Source: Rhodotorula mucilaginosa
Lineage: Eukaryota; Basidiomycota; Microbotryomycetes; Sporidiobolales; Sporidiobolaceae
NCBI GenBank assembly: GCA_034406715.1
Contig: CP137864.1
Span: forward strand, 496,001 to 560,000
DNA length: 64,000 nt
Direction: 5' to 3'
Below, piece after piece: positions 59,101-64,000 of this stretch. The position numbers were made by a program, and so were the translations under genes. Each line of letters starts with the position of its first letter. The stretch's first letter is position 1. Under the pieces are notes generated by a model. That model searched no databases and was not told the origin of the DNA. It saw only the letters and a program-made list of their open reading frames with translations.

Positions 59101-60431
59101 CGGGCGTTCAGGTCCAGATCAAGGACGACGAGCCTGTCGCCAACGACAAGGACGCTGCTCCCGCGGCCGACGCCGACGACCTCTCGACGATCGCGGCTTC
59201 GCTGCCGCAGCCGTCCAGCCTGGCCGGCTACCGCATGGTCCCTGCGCAGTTCGAGAAGGACGACGACACCAACCACCACATTGACTTTATTACGGCTGCT
59301 TGTGAGTGGGCGTTCGCTGATTGCAGACGACGTGAGAGCTGGAACTGACATCGACGAATTTGGTAGCCAACTGCCGCGCGCTCAACTACGGCATCAAGAC
59401 TGCCGACCGCCACACCACCAAGGGTGTCGCTGGCAAAATTATCCCCGCTCTCGCCACCACCACGGCATGCGTTGCTGCTCTCGTCAACATCGAGCTCTAC
59501 AAGGTGAAACTCAGGGCTCGGCTGGGCGCTCGTTGCTGATCCACCCGTCGCTGACGTTTCTTCCACGTTACCATAGCTCATTGATGGCAAGACGGACATC
59601 GAAAAGTACCACAACGCCTTCATCAATCTGGCGTTGCCGCTGTTTGCGTTCTCGAACCCGATTGCCGCGCAGAAGATGAAGGTATGGCATCCTCGCGTTC
59701 TTTACACCTTATTGGTGAGCGGCACACTCACATACATGCCTTCGTGCAGTACCGCGACACCGAGTTTACCCTTTGGGACCGGTATGTCGACTTTGCTTAC
59801 CACGCTCCACGCCTCCGCGTGACTGATGAGAAATGCCCTTGCAGCTTCTTCATCGAGGGCGACTTGACTCTGCAAGAGCTCATCAAGCACTTCGAGGAGA
59901 AGTACCGTCTCGAGATCTCGATGCTCTCCAGTGGTGTCTCGATGCTGTACAGCGGGTGCGTTCGATGGGTCGGTTTGTGCTGGGTTGGAGAGCAAAGGCT
60001 GATCATGTTCGTGCCGCCGCAGTTTCATGCCGAAGAAGAAGCTCGAAGAGCGTCTCAAAATGCCGTGCGTACCATCAGCTCACTTCGCTCTTTCCCGCGA
60101 GACCGACGGTCTGACTGTTGGAACCCCTCGCAGGCTTTCTACCCTCGTCGAGACCGTGTCCAAGTCAGTACCCCGCCTTCCGCCCTTCGCTCTGAACAGT
60201 CTCCGCGTCTTCAACACGTCCATCCCGCAATTACTGACATGTCTGTCCCGCAGGAAACCGATCCCGAGTCACGTCCGCGACATCGTGTTCGAGATCATGG
60301 TCAACGACATGGACACGGACGAGGATGTCGAGGCGAGTCTGAGCATTCGCGTTTCTCTCTCTCTCAAACACTTGTACTGACGGTTGCATCGGCATTCGCA
60401 GGTTCCGTATTTGAAGGTTCGCGTTCGATAG
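56190..60431 (+). CDS. UBA1: Ubiquitin-activating enzyme E1
   Basis: Adenylates ubiquitin and transfers it to its own cysteine. Eighteen exons: 56190-56248, 56312-56331, 56405-57022, 57090-57187, 57253-58012, 58083-58151, 58232-58428, 58505-58756, 58825-58899, 58968-59301, 59367-59503, 59577-59681, 59750-59781, 59845-59955, 60023-60064, 60134-60163, 60254-60332, 60402-60431. They encode 1015 aa; yeast Uba1 is 1024. Seen: SRQLYVLGYEAMKRM, inactive adenylation Rossmann [19 protein letters not shown], active one [34 protein letters not shown], catalytic Cys593 in [12 protein letters not shown], and the UFD domain [18 protein letters not shown] ending [14 protein letters not shown]. Introns 3 (57023-57089) and 17 (60333-60401) begin with GC, not GT; both are required for frame and for the conserved GPYTF and VEVPY joins. 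Confidence 0.97.
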
Positions 60432-61015
60432 ATCGCTCCGCATGCTCGGAGCCGGTTATCATCAGACATCGCCGCATACCCATCCACGTGCAAAGCAGTT
60501 CTATCTCTGATGCTGTGCAGATGCATACTGGAGCGTACGCGCTGGGAGAAGGGTCTCGCAAGCGTCTCTTGATACGCGCGATGAGAAAGCGACGCGGTGA
60601 CATGAACTCAAGCTTTGATTTTCTTCTAAGTTCGCCTTCGAATCTCCATATGCCAATCTCTTTGAAAGCGCTCCCCGGCGCCTCGGGGGACCTACGCGAG
60701 CACGAAGCTACGGTGCGGCAGCGCTGCTCGTCTTCGCGGACCGCCGGACCAGAATCCAGATTTCCGCTTTCTCTCTCTCTCTGCGGCATTCGACAAAACG
60801 TTCGCATCTGGTCGACGGCATCTCCGCGCACAGATTGCACCCTAACGTGAACGGGTACCGACTGAGCCGGCACTCGTCGCGCTTTGAGCCCCCGGGCATC
60901 CTCACCTTTTTGCTTCTCAAGGTTCCCGGGCCGCCAGGCTGTACGAACGCTGCTACACGCTGAGCGGTACCACTACGACCTTTGGAGATAGCTTGCCGTG
61001 CTAGCGTTGCACAGC
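60432..61015. other. 584-bp intergenic region
   Basis: Between UBA1 and the HAD-hydrolase gene, both on the plus strand. A CT run lies at about 60768-60783. No supported gene, RNA or mobile element. Confidence 0.5.
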
Positions 61016-62176
61016 ATGGTGATACGACGCGTTCTCCTCGACGCTTTCGGCACGCTCTTCTCGCCGCGCGAGCCGGTACACGTTCAATACGTTCGTCGCG
61101 AGCTACCTGCTTTCGCATAGGTGTGAGAAAGTGCTCATTCAATGATCTATGCGCAGACCAAAGTCGCGCGCAGCTTCGGGCTCGTGGTCGACGAGGCAGC
61201 TGTCAAATCAGCGTTCAAACAAGGTGACCGAAACCATATCGCCGTGCCATCAGATCCCGACTTTGCTAATACGCTGTCTCTCCAGCGTTCAAGCACTGGA
61301 CTGCGACGCACCCGTTGTATGGGAAGCGGAGCACGCCGCCGCTGGACCCGGCCGATTGGTGGCGCGGCGTCATTCTCGACACCTTCCGGAACGCGGGCGT
61401 GGCCGAGCAGCGTACGAGTACCTTCTTTTCGAATCGCAAGGGGTGTCGGTACCGTCTGACCCGTGGCCACCTTGCAGGTCTCGCACCGATCTCTGACGAA
61501 CTCTCGAATTCGCTCGTTCGGCGGTTCTGGGGCTCGGAGGGTTACGAGCTACACGCAGAGGTCGACAGCTTCTTGCAGCGACTGCACGCTCTTCCTTACC
61601 CTCCAAGGGACAACTCTGTGACGGGTTCGTCCTCCTCGCAGAGGTTCCCGCCGCCCGTAGTGGTCAGCGACACGGATCCTGCCGTGCTCAAGATCCTCGA
61701 CTCGCTCGGCGTCACGGATTCGACGTTCGCACCTCGGGCAGCGGGGATCCGACATGACCAGATCTTTACGACTTGGCTTTTAGAAGAGGACAAGAAGGAT
61801 GTGCGGTTCTGGGAGGAGGTCCTGCGAAGACTTCGGAGCGAGACAGGAGGGGAGGGATTGGATCCGGGCGAGGTCCTGGTCGTCGGCGATGAGCTCGTAT
61901 CGTGAGTGGCTCGATGGTGGTGGTGGTGACTAGCATATACGTTTCGCTGTGCTTCTGATGCTGATCGTGCCCCAACCTCGCTGGCGACGTACGACTTGCA
62001 GCGACTACGAAACGCCTCGCCGCGCCGGTTTCCGCACCTTGCTCCTTCGCCGGACTTCGCCCAACGGCGAACATGCTCGCGCGAGCTATGAGGACGAGAA
62101 GGACGGACCGGCCGCCGTCGAGACCGTGCAAGACTTGCTCCAGGTTCTCGAGTTCGTGCAGCAAGAAAACTCTTGA
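61016..62176 (+). CDS. HAD-superfamily hydrolase, HDHD3-like
   Basis: Exons 61016-61090, 61157-61223, 61286-61411, 61478-61901 and 62002-62176 encode 288 aa. HAD motif I is LLDAFGTLF (nucleophile Asp9). A cap region follows: TKVARSFGLVVDEAAVKSAF, HWTATHPLYGKRSTPPLDPA and DWWRGVILDTFRNAGV. Motif II is PVVVSDTDPAVLKIL, and motif IV VLVVGDELVSDYETPRRAGF, completed across the last intron. The closing AGFRTLLLRR and QDLLQVLEFVQQ match the usual end of this subfamily. Motif I has Phe-Gly where many HADs have Asp at the second acid position, as in HDHD3-type members, so phosphatase activity is uncertain. The substrate is unknown. Confidence 0.85.
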
Positions 62177-63071
62177 AGTCCGCGTCTCATTGCAGTATTC
62201 AGGCTTAGGCCAGTCAGCATGCATATCAGTGAGTTAGACTCGTATCTCTGGACAGTCTGGCTGCGCATAGTTCCGCGTTGAGCTTCGCGAGATTGACTTA
62301 GTTAGCGCCGGACGATGTATGCTCGACTTTTGCCGTCCTGTTACGTGCAAGGAGGACTAGGATGAACGATTTGAGTGTCTGCATAGGATAAGCTTTATTC
62401 AAAGACCTCTGTAACCATGCCTTACTGTGAGAGCGTCGAGAGATGGCCCGGAAACTGGGAAAGGGGAGATTGCACCGGCAGATTATGCGGCGCCAGTCCG
62501 AGCGCGCCGCAGGATCGACCTCGCGAGCGCCGGCGCGACTCTCTCTCTTTCTCCTTAACGCATAAACCACGGCCCCTACAAAAAGCACGTGGCCTTGTAG
62601 ACGGACCATCACGGAGGGAGCTCTTTACGGGCTCTCCCCGTGCATGCTAGTCTGTCCATGACGCCCTGCCACGCCGTCTTGACGGGTCGGAGAACGGACA
62701 ACGGAGGGACTTGGGTGCGGCGCTTTCGAACAGCCCGGGCGTCGCTACGGCGTGCGCCTGTGTGCGTGGGAGGGTCGCAATGTCTCGTCGGACATGCCAT
62801 CGTTTGGCTCGAGGGTTGGGATGGAACAAGGGGATGCCAGCTGGGCGGGTCGAGCGAGGGCTCGAGTCGATCTCGTCGGGGTCGAGTGTAGCTGTAGTCT
62901 AGCTCGAGCAGCAATCAAGTCACGTCTCTAGCAGTCATCAGAGCGAAGTCTCTCCGTGTCTGTATGCTTGCGAGAAAAGAGAGCGGCTCGGCAGCACTTG
63001 ACCTCTTTCTGATCGCCCAACATCGCTCCGCTCTCCCGGAGACGCTGCTACGGCAGTCCAGCGCGCGCGAG
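62177..63071. other. Intergenic region before the last gene
   Basis: About 900 bp without a supported gene. The last gene's frame is open back to an ATG at 62964, so the final 108 bp may be coding. I find no tRNA boxes, repeats or transposon remains. Confidence 0.45.
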
Positions 63072-64000
63072 ATGAACTTTTCTAGCCTGCTGAACCCAGC
63101 ACAGGCTGGCCTGCCCGCGCCAGGTCCAGCTGCAGGCGATGGCGACGCCGCGTCGAGTGAACCGGTCGCTTCCTCGTCGCGCATGTCGTTCGCGTTCCTC
63201 GACTCGGCCGCGTCGAGGCCCATGACGCCCGTCTTTGCCAACTCGGGATCGCCAGTACCGCCGGCGGGTGGCTTTGGCGGGGCGGCGCCGTCAGCGTTCG
63301 AACTGCACCAGCAATCGCATCCAATGTCAATCCATCCGTACGACTCGTTCGCGGCCGGATTCGACCCGAGGCTGCTGACAGTCCAGCCGCACATGCTCGT
63401 CGATCCTGCAGCGCTGTTGCAGCCGCAGCCCTACCCGCAGCCGATGCAGATGGAGCAAGACGCGGGCGGCGGCGTCGTGGCTGACTCGGACGACGAGACT
63501 TCCCGGAAACCGCTCGGCAACGGCTTACATGCCCGCGCTCCGCCCATCAAGGCAGAGGATGACTCGGAGGTGGATATCATGGGTGCAGGAGACGAGACCG
63601 CCACCCTCGCTGCGCTCAAGGTGAGCTCCACTTGATTCTCTCCGTCGACCTCTTGCTGGCGAAAGAGGTTGACATCAGGTGCACGACACTCTTGCAGGCA
63701 CAGGCGCGCGCATCTCCGGCGCCGAAGTCGCGCAGCAAGAGCTCAGCGGCCAAGGGCAAGTCTCGCTCGGCGCAACTCGCCTCGTCCGTCGCCGGATCGC
63801 CCGCTCCTTCACCCGGCCCGTCGGGCCTCGCGAACGAGGTCCACCCCGAGTCCTCTCCGGCCCCGTCCGCCGTCGCCGAGGCGCCCATAGAGCCAGAAGC
63901 CCCCGACTATTCTTTCCTTCCCGACATGGCACCGAACGAGTATAACCATCCTCGCCTTGCCCCGTCGGTGCCGCGACCTCGCCTCGCGCCTGCGTTCGAA
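63072..64000 (+). CDS. Unrecognised Ser/Pro/Ala-rich protein, 5' part only
   Basis: The gene runs off the right edge. Exons 63072-63620 and 63698->64000 are in frame. I start at MNFSSLLNPAQAGLPAPG; an ATG at 62964 in the same frame would add 36 residues. The visible 284 residues are low complexity with short aromatic patches (MSFAFLDSAASRPMTPVF, SFAAGFDPRLLTVQPHMLVD), a possible sumoylation-like site APPIKAEDDSEVD, and a basic patch PAPKSRSKSSAAKGKSRS. The composition (Gln/Pro/Met-rich plus a basic region) is what one sees ahead of a DNA-binding domain in fungal transcription factors, but no such domain lies inside the window. Confidence 0.65.

Noticed and set aside
60337-60401. GT donor at 60337 instead of the GC donor in UBA1
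   Set aside because: Changes the frame and replaces the conserved VEVPY C-terminus with an unrelated tail.
62177-63071. Possible tRNA or small RNA genes in the long intergenic regions
   Set aside because: No A/B-box pairs or cloverleaf potential recognised by eye here or in 13674-14504 and 35864-36718; a tRNA scan would be needed to exclude them fully.
1-64000. Transposons, virus-derived elements, CRISPR arrays
   Set aside because: No reverse transcriptase, integrase, transposase, capsid or terminal repeats seen; repeats present are microsatellites and one short promoter duplication.

Overview
This is nuclear DNA from a fungus, most likely a basidiomycete red yeast of the Pucciniomycotina (Rhodotorula/Sporobolomyces type). 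The sequence is GC-rich and genes are packed on both strands. Nearly every gene is split by short introns (about 55-140 nt), most with a CTGAC/CTAAC-like branch point just before the acceptor. The ancestral gene set (UBA1, eIF4G, RIB1, REX2, prefoldin, TMA16) confirms a eukaryote. The genus is an inference from composition and gene style, not from a marker gene. I worked out exon structures by hand, requiring reading-frame continuity and family similarity across about 100 introns. Gene spans below run from start codon to stop codon, and the exons are listed in each entry.

Layout (24 genes). 1-5.7 kb: the 3' part of the branched-chain 2-oxoacid dehydrogenase E1 alpha gene, a steroid 5-alpha-reductase-like gene, TMA16, and 5-formyl-THF cyclo-ligase. 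5.9-15.2 kb: a 1358-aa serine-rich protein with a CUE-like tail, prefoldin subunit 5, a GAF-domain protein, and a small four-helix membrane protein. 15.3-24.8 kb: a 1696-aa disordered protein and a NOL11/Utp8-like nucleolar protein. 25-30 kb: a ROG1-type lipase with a membrane anchor and a long-chain acyl-CoA synthetase ending in SKL. 30.7-49.5 kb: a run of minus-strand genes: eIF4G, oligoribonuclease REX2, GTP cyclohydrolase II (RIB1), an unrecognised cysteine-rich protein, dynein light intermediate chain, and a CSN12/PCID2 PCI protein. 49.7-64 kb: a run of plus-strand genes: a Nudix diphosphoinositol phosphatase, a Q-rich protein, a proline-rich protein, UBA1, a HAD hydrolase, and the 5' part of an unrecognised protein that runs off the window.

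The genes are ordinary housekeeping functions with no evident shared pathway. There is no operon, secondary-metabolite cluster, mating-type locus, transposon, virus-derived element or recognisable tRNA. The most unusual features are in gene architecture. An 8-nt microexon encodes the two Asn of the thiamine-diphosphate motif in the E1 alpha gene. UBA1 contains two GC-AG introns. Microexons of 17-22 nt occur in four other genes, and REX2 has two in-frame starts that suggest dual targeting. Upstream of the SKL-tailed acyl-CoA synthetase lies a tandem palindromic element that may be a regulatory site.
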